A stretch of 64,000 bases of DNA from an uncultured Clostridia bacterium (GTDB lineage Bacteria > Bacillota > Clostridia > TANB77 > CAG-508): NCBI GenBank assembly GCA_934167365.1, contig CAKPKU010000001.1, positions 17,525-81,524 of the forward strand, read 5' to 3'. Positions within the stretch are counted from its first letter, which is position 1; the number at the start of each line of letters is the position of its first letter. Of the stretch, positions 52,660 through 61,479 are shown in pieces. Made by a program: the position numbers and the translations under genes. Under the pieces are notes generated by a model. The model had not been told where the DNA came from, ran no database searches, and saw only the letters and a list, made by a program, of their open reading frames with translations.

Positions 52660-54474
52660 CTACGCTTCATCATCTAATTTTAATACTGATAAAAATGCTT
52701 CTTGAGGAATTTCTACATTTCCTATTTCACGCATCTTCTTCTTTCCACGTTTTTGCTTTTCTAATAATTTTTTCTTTCTTGTAATATCTCCACCATAACA
52801 TTTAGCAAGTACATCTTTTCTCATTGCAGAAATCGTTTCTCTTGCTATTATTTTTCCACCAATAACAGCTTGAATTGGAATAGTAAACAAGTGTCTTGGA
52901 ATAACTGTTTTTAATTTTTCTACCATTTTTTTGCCTTTGTCATATGCCATATCTTTATGAACTATAAATGACAATGCATCTACACTTTCTCCATTTACCC
53001 AAATATCCAATTTTACAAGCTCTGATCTTCTATATTCTTTAAATTCATAATCAAAAGATGCATAACCTTTTGTTTTAGATTTTAAATTATCAAAGAAATC
53101 ATATATTATTTCATTTAGTGGTAATTCATATATTAGTGTAACTCTATTTTGATCAAGGTATTTCATATCAACATACATACCTCTTCTATTTTGACATATA
53201 TCCATTATATTCCCAACAAAATCTTTTGGTGTTAAAATTTCTGCTGTTACATATGGCTCTTCTATATATGAAATTTCATTTGGTACTGGTAGCTCTGATG
53301 GATTATACAAATCAATTACTGTTCCATCTGTTTTATGAACTTTATATATAACTGATGGAGATGTTGTAATTAAACTTAAATCAAATTCTCTATCTAAACG
53401 CTCTTCAATTATTTCAAGATGTAAAAGTCCTAAAAATCCACATCTGAATCCAAATCCTAAAGCTGCGGAGGTCTCTTGTTCGTACTCTAAAGCTGCATCA
53501 TTTAATTTTAATTTTTCCAATGCTATCTTTAAATTTTCATAATCACTACCATCCATAGGGTATAATCCACAATATACCATTGGGTTAACTTTTTTATAAC
53601 CTGGTAGTGGCTCTTTTGCTGGTTTGTCTGCTAATGTTATAGTATCACCAACTCTTATATCAGACAAATTTTTAATACTAGCTGCTATATACCCAACTTC
53701 TCCTGCCTGTAATTTATCAGCTGGTACATAATTTCCTGGCTCAAAATATCCTACTTCAGTTACTGTAAATTTCTTTTTAGCTGCCATTAATAATATTTCA
53801 TCACCAACTTTAACAGTTCCATCTTTTACCCTCACATATGCAATTGCTCCTTTATAATTATCATACAAAGAATCAAATATTAAACATTTTAAAAGATCAT
53901 TTTCATCTCCTGTTGGGGCAGGAATATCTGTAACAATTCTTTCAAGTACTTGATCTACATTTAATCCAGATTTTGCTGATATACATGGTGCATCTTGTGC
54001 TGGAATTCCTATTATTTCTTCTATTTCATCTTTAACTTCTTGTGGTCTAGCATTTGGTAAATCCACTTTATTTATAACAGGTAAAATTTCTAAATTATTA
54101 TCTACTGCTAAATATACATTAGCAAGAGTTTGTGCCTCTACACCTTGGCTACTATCTACAACTAAAATAGCTCCATCACATGCAGCTAAACTTCTTGATA
54201 CTTCATAATTAAAGTCAACATGACCTGGTGTGTCAATTAAATTAAATTCATATTCTTCACCATTTTTGGCTTTATACAACATTCTTACTGCTTGTGACTT
54301 TATTGTAATTCCTCTTTCTCGCTCTATATCCATATTATCTAAAACTTGACTTTCCATCTCTCTTTTTGATAATACTCCAGTCATTTCGATTAATCTATCT
54401 GCTAAAGTTGATTTTCCATGATCTATATGTGCTATAATGCTAAAATTTCTGATGTGATCTTTTCTCTTTCCCAC
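52660..54474 (-). CDS. lepA: Elongation factor 4 (LepA) GTPase
   Basis: 604 residues. G1 [10 protein letters not shown]2/G3 region with GITIKSQAV and DTPGHVDF, G4 NKVDLPNA, followed by EF-G-like domains and the LepA-specific C-terminal domain ([37 protein letters not shown]). It binds ribosomes and affects translocation or initiation under stress. Start is GTG at 54474, seven bases after AGGAGG. A promoter with an extended -10 lies upstream, divergent from the RluA-like gene. Confidence 0.97.
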   Translation of the reverse strand: MGKRKDHIRNFSIIAHIDHGKSTLADRLIEMTGVLSKREMESQVLDNMDIERERGITIKSQAVRMLYKAKNGEEYEFNLIDTPGHVDFNYEVSRSLAACDGAILVVDSSQGVEAQTLANVYLAVDNNLEILPVINKVDLPNARPQEVKDEIEEIIGIPAQDAPCISAKSGLNVDQVLERIVTDIPAPTGDENDLLKCLIFDSLYDNYKGAIAYVRVKDGTVKVGDEILLMAAKKKFTVTEVGYFEPGNYVPADKLQAGEVGYIAASIKNLSDIRVGDTITLADKPAKEPLPGYKKVNPMVYCGLYPMDGSDYENLKIALEKLKLNDAALEYEQETSAALGFGFRCGFLGLLHLEIIEERLDREFDLSLITTSPSVIYKVHKTDGTVIDLYNPSELPVPNEISYIEEPYVTAEILTPKDFVGNIMDICQNRRGMYVDMKYLDQNRVTLIYELPLNEIIYDFFDNLKSKTKGYASFDYEFKEYRRSELVKLDIWVNGESVDALSFIVHKDMAYDKGKKMVEKLKTVIPRHLFTIPIQAVIGGKIIARETISAMRKDVLAKCYGGDITRKKKLLEKQKRGKKKMREIGNVEIPQEAFLSVLKLDDEA

Positions 54475-54550
54475 TAAAGTTCCTCCTAATTAAATTTTAT
54501 ATTACTTTTTTATACAAAAACATCGATTTTATCATAATTCTTGCATAACC

Positions 54551-54580
54551 ATAATACCATATTTTGCCACTATTTATCAA
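54551..54580 (-). promoter_or_regulatory. Predicted promoter of lepA
   Basis: TTGATA (54575-54580) and TATTAT (54551-54556) on the minus strand, 18-base spacer, with TGG directly before the -10 (extended -10). Confidence 0.5.
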
Positions 54581-54626
54581 TACTATGATAATATTTTTTA
54601 ATGAAACAAAGCCTTGTTAACTCCCC

Positions 54627-54655
54627 TTGAAAAAAATTAAAGTTCCATATATAAT
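54627..54655 (+). promoter_or_regulatory. Promoter of the RluA-like gene, placed for a leaderless mRNA
   Basis: TTGAAA (54627-54632), 17-base spacer, perfect TATAAT (54650-54655). Only six bases separate the -10 from the ATG at 54662, so transcription would start at or next to the start codon. Confidence 0.6.
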
Positions 54656-54661
54656 AGCTTT

Positions 54662-55556
54662 ATGAAAAATTTAATCGTACCTGAAAAATATAATAATAAA
54701 AAACTAAATAATTTCTTACTAGACACATTTAATGGTCTATCATCATCAACAATATATAAAGCTTTACGAAAAAAGGATATAAAATTAAATGATAAGAGAA
54801 TATCAGAAAATTGTTTACTTAGAACAGGAGATGATATAAAAATATATATAGCAGACAATTTATTAGAAAAAAAGCTTGATATTCCAATTATATATGAAGA
54901 TGATAATATTATTGTGTTTAATAAACCATTTAATTTAGAGGTAACTGGTGAAACTAATTCATTATCTTCATATGCCAAAAAGTTATTTTCAAATACTAAT
55001 AATCCGTTCATAGAGCCTTGTCATAGATTAGATATGAACACATCTGGTTTAGTGCTTTTTGCAAAAAACGAAGATGCTCTTGAAGCTTGCTTAAATGCCT
55101 TCAAAAATCATAATATTGAAAAACACTATATATGTGTTGTATATGGAATTCCACATATAAAAAAGCAAAAATTACAATCCTATTTATTTAAAGATTCAAA
55201 AAAAGCTTTAGTATATATATCTGATATTCCTAAAAATAAATATCAAAAAATCATTACATCATATACTGTATTAAATGAAAATAAATCGAAAAATATATCA
55301 CAACTTGATGTAAAGATAGAAACACGGTAAAACCCACCAAATAAGGGCTCACCTATCTCATATAGGTTATCCAATATTAGGAGATGGAAAATATGGTATA
55401 AATAAAGTTAATAAAAATTTTAAACTTAAATATCAACAATTATCAAGTTATAGTTTAAAATTTAATTTTCCAAGTGATAGTCAATTATATTATTTAAATA
55501 ATATAACCATAAAGCAAAAACAAATTCCTTTTTCTAATTTTTTCATAGACAAGTAG
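54662..55556 (+). pseudogene. RluA-family pseudouridine synthase, frameshifted
   Basis: The first 222 codons carry an S4-like N terminus (LNNFLLDTFNGLSSSTIYKA) and the RluA catalytic motif CHRLDMNTSGLVLFAKN with its essential Asp. At codon 222 the frame reads IETR-stop. Removing one C at 55325 restores IETGKTHQIRAHLSHIGYPI, the invariant second RluA motif, and the frame then continues to a stop at 55554-55556, giving a normal-length enzyme ending IPFSNFFIDK. So this is a single-base insertion, either a real mutation or a base-call error. Intact, it would isomerise uridine in rRNA or tRNA. Confidence 0.85.
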
Positions 55557-55570
55557 CAAAAACTCCTTTT

Positions 55571-55598
55571 TTGAATAAAATATGTATATCAATATATT
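55571..55598 (+). promoter_or_regulatory. Possible promoter of ytxC
   Basis: TTGAAT (55571-55576), 16-base spacer, TATATT (55593-55598), 40 bases before the ytxC ATG. Confidence 0.4.
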
Positions 55599-55637
55599 TT
55601 TTTGAGAATACTATATTTGTTCAGGAAAGGAGCTTTT

Positions 55638-56489
55638 ATGATATCAATTTGTATAAAGAGCATTAATAAATCAAAATTGAATATTTTAAATAAACAACTA
55701 GAAAAACTGCCTATTCCACATATATATTATTCACAAAAAAAATTTAAAAACTATTATAACTTGATAATACATTATACAGGAAAAAGCTCCGCAAAATTTT
55801 ATGATGGAATTTCAAACATAGTTACTAATTATATTATAAATAATTTAGAAGAAAAAATAATAAGAAAACAAATTATGTATGAATATTTTTATTTTAATAC
55901 ATCTGAAAGAGAGCTAATTATTAGATCTGCAATTGAAAAACTACAAACACCATTTTATTCTCATGAGAAAAATTTCATACTAAAAGAAGCTTGTGATGAT
56001 TATATATATAATAATAAATCAATCTATTTAGAAGGTTTTATTAATTTTAGAATTTATAAATATAGAAAATTAATAACAACAATTCTTGAAGAGATTATAA
56101 ATGATTATGTAATACAAAAAGAATATGCTGAATATGTAAATTTACTTCATGAATATATTCAAATACAACCTTCTCAATCAAACATAGTTCATTTAATATA
56201 TAATAGCAATACAAAACTTTTATTAGATGAACGCGGAAATGTTATATCTAATATTGATAATTCACAAGTATATTTATCTGATATTTCATTTTCATCAAAT
56301 GATTTTATATTAAATACATTACTAACCTCATTACCTAAAAATTTATACATTCATCTAAATACTGAAGAAGATAATTTTATAAAATTTTTAAAATTAATTT
56401 TTAATGGTCGATATTCAATTTGCACTCAATGCAAAATATGTTCAAATTATTTTTCAGTAAACAGCTCTAAATTGCCTAGACAACAATAG
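55638..56489 (+). CDS. YtxC-like sporulation protein
   Basis: 283 residues from the ATG at 55638, which has AAGGAG five bases upstream; 12 further in-frame codons upstream lack a site. The body is charged and helical with the YtxC-family pattern in the middle (YLEGFINFRIYKYRKLITTI) and a long C-terminal domain ending in a four-cysteine cluster (CTQCKICSNYF). B. subtilis ytxC is sporulation-linked with no known biochemical function. The match is moderate and by overall pattern. The gene is alone on the plus strand, followed by a bidirectional terminator. Confidence 0.7.
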   Translation: MISICIKSINKSKLNILNKQLEKLPIPHIYYSQKKFKNYYNLIIHYTGKSSAKFYDGISNIVTNYIINNLEEKIIRKQIMYEYFYFNTSERELIIRSAIEKLQTPFYSHEKNFILKEACDDYIYNNKSIYLEGFINFRIYKYRKLITTILEEIINDYVIQKEYAEYVNLLHEYIQIQPSQSNIVHLIYNSNTKLLLDERGNVISNIDNSQVYLSDISFSSNDFILNTLLTSLPKNLYIHLNTEEDNFIKFLKLIFNGRYSICTQCKICSNYFSVNSSKLPRQQ

Positions 56490-56494
56490 CAAGC

Positions 56495-56541
56495 AAAATA
56501 AAAGCAAAGTATTTATTTTATAAATGCTTTGCTTTTATTTT
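56495..56541. terminator. Bidirectional terminator
   Basis: Perfect 15-bp stem (aaaataaaagcaaag/ctttgcttttatttt) with a 17-base loop between the convergent ytxC and rhodanese genes; T-rich tracts on both strands. It overlaps the rhodanese stop codon. Confidence 0.8.
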
Positions 56542-56857
56542 AATAACCATCAACTAAATTATACACATTCATATATCCATCTGAAATTAATATTTTTTGT
56601 GCTTTTTTACTTCGTATACCAGATGAACAATATAGAATAATATATTTATTTTTATCTTTTATTTTATCTGTAATAATATTTATATCATTTAGTGGTATAT
56701 TTATAGCACCATTAAAATGACCTTCATTAAACTCTTGCTTACTTCTTACATCAATTAATATAGCTGATTTAGTTTTTAAAATTTTTTGCATTTCGTTATA
56801 TGATATATCTCCATTAGTTTCATTTCTGTAACAGCAATATCTTTTCAATACATACAC
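56540..56857 (-). CDS. Rhodanese-like sulfurtransferase
   Basis: 105 residues, a single rhodanese domain: AILIDVRSKQEFNEGHFNGA, INIPLNDI, and the active-site loop YCSSGIRSKKAQKIL with the persulfide-carrying Cys in CxxxxR form. It could relay sulfane sulfur in the cytoplasm. The N-terminal MYVLKRYCCYRNE contains two adjacent Cys that are not part of the family core. AAGGTGT precedes the ATG by a short distance. Confidence 0.88.
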   Translation of the reverse strand: MYVLKRYCCYRNETNGDISYNEMQKILKTKSAILIDVRSKQEFNEGHFNGAINIPLNDINIITDKIKDKNKYIILYCSSGIRSKKAQKILISDGYMNVYNLVDGY

Positions 56858-56898
56858 CTTCTTTCGGAAATCACTGCAATATGCATTAAAGGCAAAAA

Positions 56899-56931
56899 AA
56901 TAACGAATATATTAATATTATATTCGTTATT
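56899..56931 (-). terminator. Terminator of the secD-secF operon
   Basis: Perfect 13-bp stem (aataacgaatata/tatattcgttatt) with a 7-base loop, followed by TTTTTT on the minus strand, 18 bases past the secF-like stop. Confidence 0.8.
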
Positions 56932-56948
56932 TTTATTTTTGACATTTT

Positions 56949-57806
56949 CTAATTATTTTTTTCCTTTTTTATTAAATCTTCAGAAAATTTTTGATTAATA
57001 TATGTTAAAACTATTACATATATTGCAAATGCTGCAATCATAGAAAGCTTATTAATTGGGTATCTTGTTATTGCAATTATTGACATATACACAACTTCTG
57101 AAATAATTAACAACATTAATGTGTATTTTAAAACTTTTCCTATTCCTAGTTTTCTAAATCTAATTACAAAATATGCTATTATTATAACAGTAGCTATTGC
57201 TATAAATAATACATATTGTTTAGCCATATCTGTCAAACGTACTCTAGGAACATCATTTTTTACTATAAGTTCAGTTACTCCTATTGATGTTATTGTATTT
57301 GATAATGAGTATTTTTCATTTATTTTATTATTTAAATTTTCTAGCTCACTTTTAGATATTAAAGATGATTCTATTGATACATATGTTTCATCTTCTTTAT
57401 ATTTTTCTACATTTGTGTCTTCTTTTCCAAATACTTCATTTGCAATTGCTTTAACATCATCAACAGAATATTTTGCTTCTCCCATTGGTATTTTAATATT
57501 TTGCTTAATATTATATTTTTCATTTAATTTATTTTTTAAATTATTTAGTTGCTCATCAGATACTTCTTTAACTGTTATATATGCTTCATCTTCATATATA
57601 CCAGCTTTTTCAATTTTTACTTCTTGCTTACCAAATACATCATTAGTAATTGCTTTTATATCTTCTACGTTAAATTCAGTTCCTATTGATGCACTTATTG
57701 ATTGGTGAGCTCTATATCTTAAGTCAACATTATATCCCTTTACTGCAACAACAATTATTCCAATAATTGTGATAATAATTGCTACAATAGATAAATTTTT
57801 TTTCAT
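56949..57806 (-). CDS. Divergent SecF-like protein
   Basis: 285 residues in the position and rough layout of SecF: one N-terminal helix (6-24), a large exterior region (25-195), then helices at about 198-216, 226-245 and 252-270. The exterior part is an internal duplication: residues 42-101 and 109-172 share EDIKAI-N-VFGK and LNEKY-like elements. SecF normally has five helices after the exterior domain and the motif GYSxNDTVVxFDRIRE; here only three helices remain and the motif is absent. The gene follows the SecD-like gene by 20 bases. The SecF call rests on context, topology and the end of the exterior domain, so it is tentative. Confidence 0.6.
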   Translation of the reverse strand: MKKNLSIVAIIITIIGIIVVAVKGYNVDLRYRAHQSISASIGTEFNVEDIKAITNDVFGKQEVKIEKAGIYEDEAYITVKEVSDEQLNNLKNKLNEKYNIKQNIKIPMGEAKYSVDDVKAIANEVFGKEDTNVEKYKEDETYVSIESSLISKSELENLNNKINEKYSLSNTITSIGVTELIVKNDVPRVRLTDMAKQYVLFIAIATVIIIAYFVIRFRKLGIGKVLKYTLMLLIISEVVYMSIIAITRYPINKLSMIAAFAIYVIVLTYINQKFSEDLIKKEKNN

Positions 57807-57826
57807 ATTTTACACCTCTCCCACAA

Positions 57827-59158
57827 TTATTTATTTATTAATATTCTAGTAATTATTGCATCATATATAATCATTACAATTAAGCCCCAGAAAATAGACA
57901 TTCCTAATGATGCTAATTGTAAATATGGAGCACAACAAAATACTATTGCAAGTATCATTGTTGGTACTAACATATTTGAAATTTCAGCAAAGTTTTGTTT
58001 AAATGTTTTCTCATTTCCTAAAGTTTTCATTATTAAAATATAATTAGCTATTGTTATTATTGCTATTCCTAATATTGAAAATAATGTAATTTTAACATTT
58101 GTATATCTTAATGTTAATAAAATTGTTGCAACTAGTCCTACTAAAGATAATACTGGTAGTATTGCTTTTACCTTAAATTTATATAAAGCAAATAGCATCA
58201 TAAGTGCTCCAATTATTATTGAAATCATTATAATTGTTTTTATATTAATATTTGATGATACAACTTCTATTGATTCTTGTTCATATTTTACAGGAACTTC
58301 TCCATTATTTATAATTGAGACTAAAGCTAATGATCTATCATAATATTCTTCTGATTCTTTAGAATCAGCATTTTGACCAAGTACTAATTCTAGCTCTCCA
58401 TCTTTTGTTGATTCAACAAAGCTAGTAGCTGTGTCACTATATAAGGTTGTCCCATCTAAAGTTATAGCGAATGTAGCTTCTGATTCATTTCCTTCACTAT
58501 TTGTATAATTTGTATTAGCTGTTTTTAATTTATTTTTTGCATCGTTTGTAAATTTAATATTTAATAATACATATGGTGTTGAATAATTTGCTGTATCAAT
58601 TCTTGTTGTAGCCTTTTTAAATCCATTTGATTCTATTACAACTTCATTTGAACTTTGATTTAATACTTGTATTTTTCCAGTAGAAACAATGTCTGAAAAA
58701 TAGCTTGAGTTCATAGTTGATGGAACTTCTATCATTATTTTTCCTGTTTCTTCATCTAATCTTACATCATATTCTTCTGCTCCCATAGCAGCTAATCTTC
58801 TTTCAATGATGTTTTTAGATTCATTATATTGTTTCTTTTTATTATCAGCATTGTCTTGATTTTGATTTGCTTGATTTTCATTGTTTTGCTCTTGATTTGT
58901 TTCTGTTGTTGTTTCAGTGTTTTCTTCTGAATTTTCATCTTTTTTTGTTTCTTCTGTATTTTCACTATTTTGCTCTTCACTTGTTTGAGTATCTTCTGTT
59001 ACTGAATAAGAAACCACCTTTCTTTGACTGAAATCTTTACCTAAAGCATAGTCCTTTAATAAATTTTTTCCTTTGTATACACCTACAAATGATACTAAGG
59101 ATACTAATACTACAATTAACATTGCTAGTACGATTTTTAATGTGTAATTTTTTTTCAC
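57827..59158 (-). CDS. Divergent SecD-like protein
   Basis: 443 residues. A first helix (8-28), then a low-complexity Glu/Asn/Gln/Thr insert (about 55-112), a SecD P1-like domain (IIERRLAAMGAEEYDVRLDE, VLLNIKFTNDAKNK, FAITLDGTTLYSDT, SLALVSIINNGEVPV) and a block of five to six helices (306-440). The P1 segments are clear SecD features. In the membrane part, the usual LTxxGIAGxxLxxGxxVDANVLI stretch is represented by ITLFSILGIAIITIANYILI, without the conserved Asp. SecD/SecF use proton or sodium flow to pull secreted proteins outward; this version may have lost that coupling. Confidence 0.78.
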   Translation of the reverse strand: MKKNYTLKIVLAMLIVVLVSLVSFVGVYKGKNLLKDYALGKDFSQRKVVSYSVTEDTQTSEEQNSENTEETKKDENSEENTETTTETNQEQNNENQANQNQDNADNKKKQYNESKNIIERRLAAMGAEEYDVRLDEETGKIMIEVPSTMNSSYFSDIVSTGKIQVLNQSSNEVVIESNGFKKATTRIDTANYSTPYVLLNIKFTNDAKNKLKTANTNYTNSEGNESEATFAITLDGTTLYSDTATSFVESTKDGELELVLGQNADSKESEEYYDRSLALVSIINNGEVPVKYEQESIEVVSSNINIKTIIMISIIIGALMMLFALYKFKVKAILPVLSLVGLVATILLTLRYTNVKITLFSILGIAIITIANYILIMKTLGNEKTFKQNFAEISNMLVPTMILAIVFCCAPYLQLASLGMSIFWGLIVMIIYDAIITRILINK

Positions 59159-59183
59159 TTTGTTTCCTCCTTTTTATCCTTTA

Positions 59184-59843
59184 CTATAATAATTTTGTAT
59201 CATTAATTATTAACTCAAACCACATATTAAGAAATTTTGCTGCATATTTACTCATCATAGTTCTATCCATAAAAATTTCAAAATAATCTAACACGGGAGA
59301 TATTTTTGTATCTATTTCAAATTTCAATACTATTTTTCTCTCATCTTTATTTATTATAAAACTAGAATCAGTTACCGCATAATTTACTTTATCATGCTTA
59401 TCAAAAGTAGATAAATTCCTATTTGTTACTCTGTCCCTATGTGCATCAGATTTATCAGCTAATATTAAGGCCGCAGATATATCGCTAACTGCTGTTCCTG
59501 TTTTTTCATCATGATTTCCTATTGCCATCATTATATCGACTCTATCTTTGTCATCCATTCCCATATCTTTTAAAATGTTATATGCTAATATTGCTCCTGA
59601 ATGAGCATGGTCATTTCTATTTACACAATTTCCTATATCATGTAAATATCCTGCAATTCTTGCCAGCTCAACTCTTTTTTTATCATATCCAAGCGTTTCT
59701 AATATATCTCCTGCTCTTTTTGATACTATTCCTATATGTCTATAAGAATGTTCTGTATAGCCAAGAGCATCTAATTGTTCTTGAGCTCCTAATATCAATT
59801 GATTTACTTCTTTATTGTTTTTAATATCTTCTAATGTTATCAT
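59184..59843 (-). CDS. HD-domain phosphohydrolase
   Basis: 219 residues with the HD metal-site residues in order: HSYRHIGIVSKRAG, YLHDIGNCVNRNDHAHSGA and IGNHDEKTGTAVSDISAALI, LADKSDAHRD. Such proteins hydrolyse phosphate from nucleotides or cyclic nucleotides. It starts the operon with the secD- and secF-like genes (25 bases before secD). The 60-residue C-terminal part is not part of the HD fold and resembles a small RNA- or ligand-binding beta domain. A GGAGGGC stretch precedes the ATG. Substrate unknown. Confidence 0.85.
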   Translation of the reverse strand: MITLEDIKNNKEVNQLILGAQEQLDALGYTEHSYRHIGIVSKRAGDILETLGYDKKRVELARIAGYLHDIGNCVNRNDHAHSGAILAYNILKDMGMDDKDRVDIMMAIGNHDEKTGTAVSDISAALILADKSDAHRDRVTNRNLSTFDKHDKVNYAVTDSSFIINKDERKIVLKFEIDTKISPVLDYFEIFMDRTMMSKYAAKFLNMWFELIINDTKLL

Positions 59844-59954
59844 TAATTGCCCTCCACAGTTCTAAATTTTATATTAAATTATTAAAAATATCAACTATAT
59901 TTTATAAAAACTTTTATTAATTTTTTGACTTTTTTTGTTTTTGTTTTATGTACA

Positions 59955-60320
59955 TTATTTTTTTATGTTTACACCTACTATTCCACCGATTACACCTAAT
60001 ACAATTCCTGTTATAATCATATATATTGAATTTTGTGTTATAGTATAGTCATTATTTATAGCACTTGACAAAATATATAATATTCCTATATATATTGCTG
60101 ATGCTAATAATCCATTTAAAATTCCGCTTTTCTTTAATTTCATATTTGAAAAAAATGTTCCAATAAATATACTAACTCCTGTTATTATAATTATTGCAGA
60201 ATCAATACAATTTTCACTTATATCACTTTTTACTAATATTAAAGAAAAGACTATTAATAAAATTATAGAAATAACTGTTGATATTGCCACTCCTAATAAA
60301 ATTCTCTTTAACTTATCCAT
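59955..60320 (-). CDS. TIGR04086-type membrane protein
   Basis: 121 residues starting MDKLKRILLGVAISTVISII; four hydrophobic segments separated by short loops (GVSIFIGTFFSNMKLKKSGI, LNGLLASAIYIGILYILS, and a Gly-rich last helix GIVLGVIGGIVGVNIKK). This pattern matches the TIGR04086 family found in Firmicutes near yajC/secDF; function unknown. The ATG at 60320 is preferred because GGAGG lies five bases upstream; an upstream in-frame ATG precedes that site. Confidence 0.75.
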   Translation of the reverse strand: MDKLKRILLGVAISTVISIILLIVFSLILVKSDISENCIDSAIIIITGVSIFIGTFFSNMKLKKSGILNGLLASAIYIGILYILSSAINNDYTITQNSIYMIITGIVLGVIGGIVGVNIKK

Positions 60321-60429
60321 AGATACCTCCATAAACAATTATATAAAATACCTATGCATATATTATTTTTTTAGAACCTGTGCACCTATAAAATTATTTA
60401 TATTCAATGCTTATCTATAAAACAATAAA

Positions 60430-60468
60430 GCACAAAAATATTATACAAATTTGTTAATATTTTTGTGC
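60430..60468 (-). terminator. Terminator of the ireB-ruvX-DUF1292 operon
   Basis: Perfect 14-bp stem (gcacaaaaatatta/taatatttttgtgc) with an 11-base loop, 9 bases past the DUF1292 stop codon. Confidence 0.75.
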
Positions 60469-60477
60469 ATCTATTAT

Positions 60478-60777
60478 TTAGTCTTGAAAATCATATACAT
60501 CTTTAAATTTTTCTTTGAAAATTGCATAAACTGCTTGTAGTGTTTTTTCATCAACACTTAAATATTCATCTTGATCTCCTTCTGTTTCTTGAACTCTTAA
60601 TATTACAACCTCTTCATTTTCATTTTCTATTGGATATAATACTACATAATTTTCATCTTCAAGCTCTATTAAGTCTAAAAATTCAAATTTAATTTCATTT
60701 CCATCTTCATCATTTAATATAAATAATTCATCCTCTTCATTTTCTATATTTTCTTCTCCAAAAAAGTCTTTACTCAT
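60478..60777 (-). CDS. DUF1292 family protein (YrzB-like)
   Basis: 99 very acidic residues. The core FILNDEDGNEIKFEFLDLIE, YVVLYPIENENEEVVILRV and the end LQAVYAIFKEKFKD match DUF1292, a small beta-rich cytoplasmic protein conserved in Firmicutes and nearly always encoded after yqgF/ruvX. Function is unknown. It is the last gene of the ireB-ruvX-DUF1292 unit, 14 bases after ruvX. Confidence 0.88.
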   Translation of the reverse strand: MSKDFFGEENIENEEDELFILNDEDGNEIKFEFLDLIELEDENYVVLYPIENENEEVVILRVQETEGDQDEYLSVDEKTLQAVYAIFKEKFKDVYDFQD

Positions 60778-60791
60778 ATTTATAACTCCTT

Positions 60792-61211
60792 TCAGTTATT
60801 AATTTTTTTTAAATATGTTTCTAATATATATACAGCAGAAATTGTATCTACTATATTTCTTTTTTTATGTTTATTAACATTTAAATAATTCATAGTTTTG
60901 TGTGCTGCCACAGTTGTTAATCGTTCATCTATTGTTTCTATATTTATTTTTCCGAATTTACATTTTAATTTATGTATAAATTTTTCAGTTACTTCCGCTC
61001 TTTCTGATTTTGTTCCATTCATATTTAGTGGCATTCCAATTACAAGTGTAGTCACCATATATTCATTTATTAGCTCTTCTAATCTTTTTAATACAACTTT
61101 GTCATTTCCATTATGGTGTATTGTTTCTATGCCTTGAGCTGTTATACCTAATGGGTCTGTCATTGATATTCCAACTCTAGCATCTCCATAATCAATTCCT
61201 AGTATTCTCAT
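60792..61211 (-). CDS. ruvX: RuvX/YqgF family nuclease-like protein
   Basis: 139 residues with an RNase H-like fold: MRILGIDYGDARVGISMTDP, ATTLVIGMPLNMNGTKSERA, IETIDERLTTVAA and the final Asp in VDTISAVYIL. In E. coli the family matures 16S rRNA 5' ends; Holliday-junction cleavage is also reported. It is directly joined to ireB: its ATG follows the ireB stop with no gap. A conserved Firmicutes gene pair. Confidence 0.93.
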   Translation of the reverse strand: MRILGIDYGDARVGISMTDPLGITAQGIETIHHNGNDKVVLKRLEELINEYMVTTLVIGMPLNMNGTKSERAEVTEKFIHKLKCKFGKINIETIDERLTTVAAHKTMNYLNVNKHKKRNIVDTISAVYILETYLKKINN

Positions 61212-61466
61212 TTAATCAGTTAGTCCTAAATAATTTTTTACCATACATTCTAATAGTTCATCTCTTTCAACTTCTCTTATTAGATTTCTAGCATTATTGT
61301 AACTTGTAATATAAGTTGGATCTCCAGATAATATATATCCTACGATTTGATTAATAGGATTATATCCCTTCTCCAAAAGAGCCTGATATACACTTTTTAA
61401 AATTTCCTTTGTTTTTGTATTTTTTTCTTTTTCAACATGAAAACTCATAGTTTCTCCTGATACCAT
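61212..61466 (-). CDS. ireB: IreB family regulatory phosphoprotein
   Basis: 84 residues: [40 protein letters not shown] and [19 protein letters not shown] are the DUF965/IreB family core. In Enterococcus, IreB is phosphorylated by the PASTA kinase IreK and restrains cephalosporin resistance. The N-terminal Thr in KNTKTK is a candidate phosphosite. AGGAGG lies correctly before the ATG. In most Firmicutes alaS lies upstream; here it is replaced by the degenerate-GGDEF gene. Confidence 0.92.
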   Translation of the reverse strand: MVSGETMSFHVEKEKNTKTKEILKSVYQALLEKGYNPINQIVGYILSGDPTYITSYNNARNLIREVERDELLECMVKNYLGLTD

Positions 61467-61479
61467 AAAATACCTCCTT

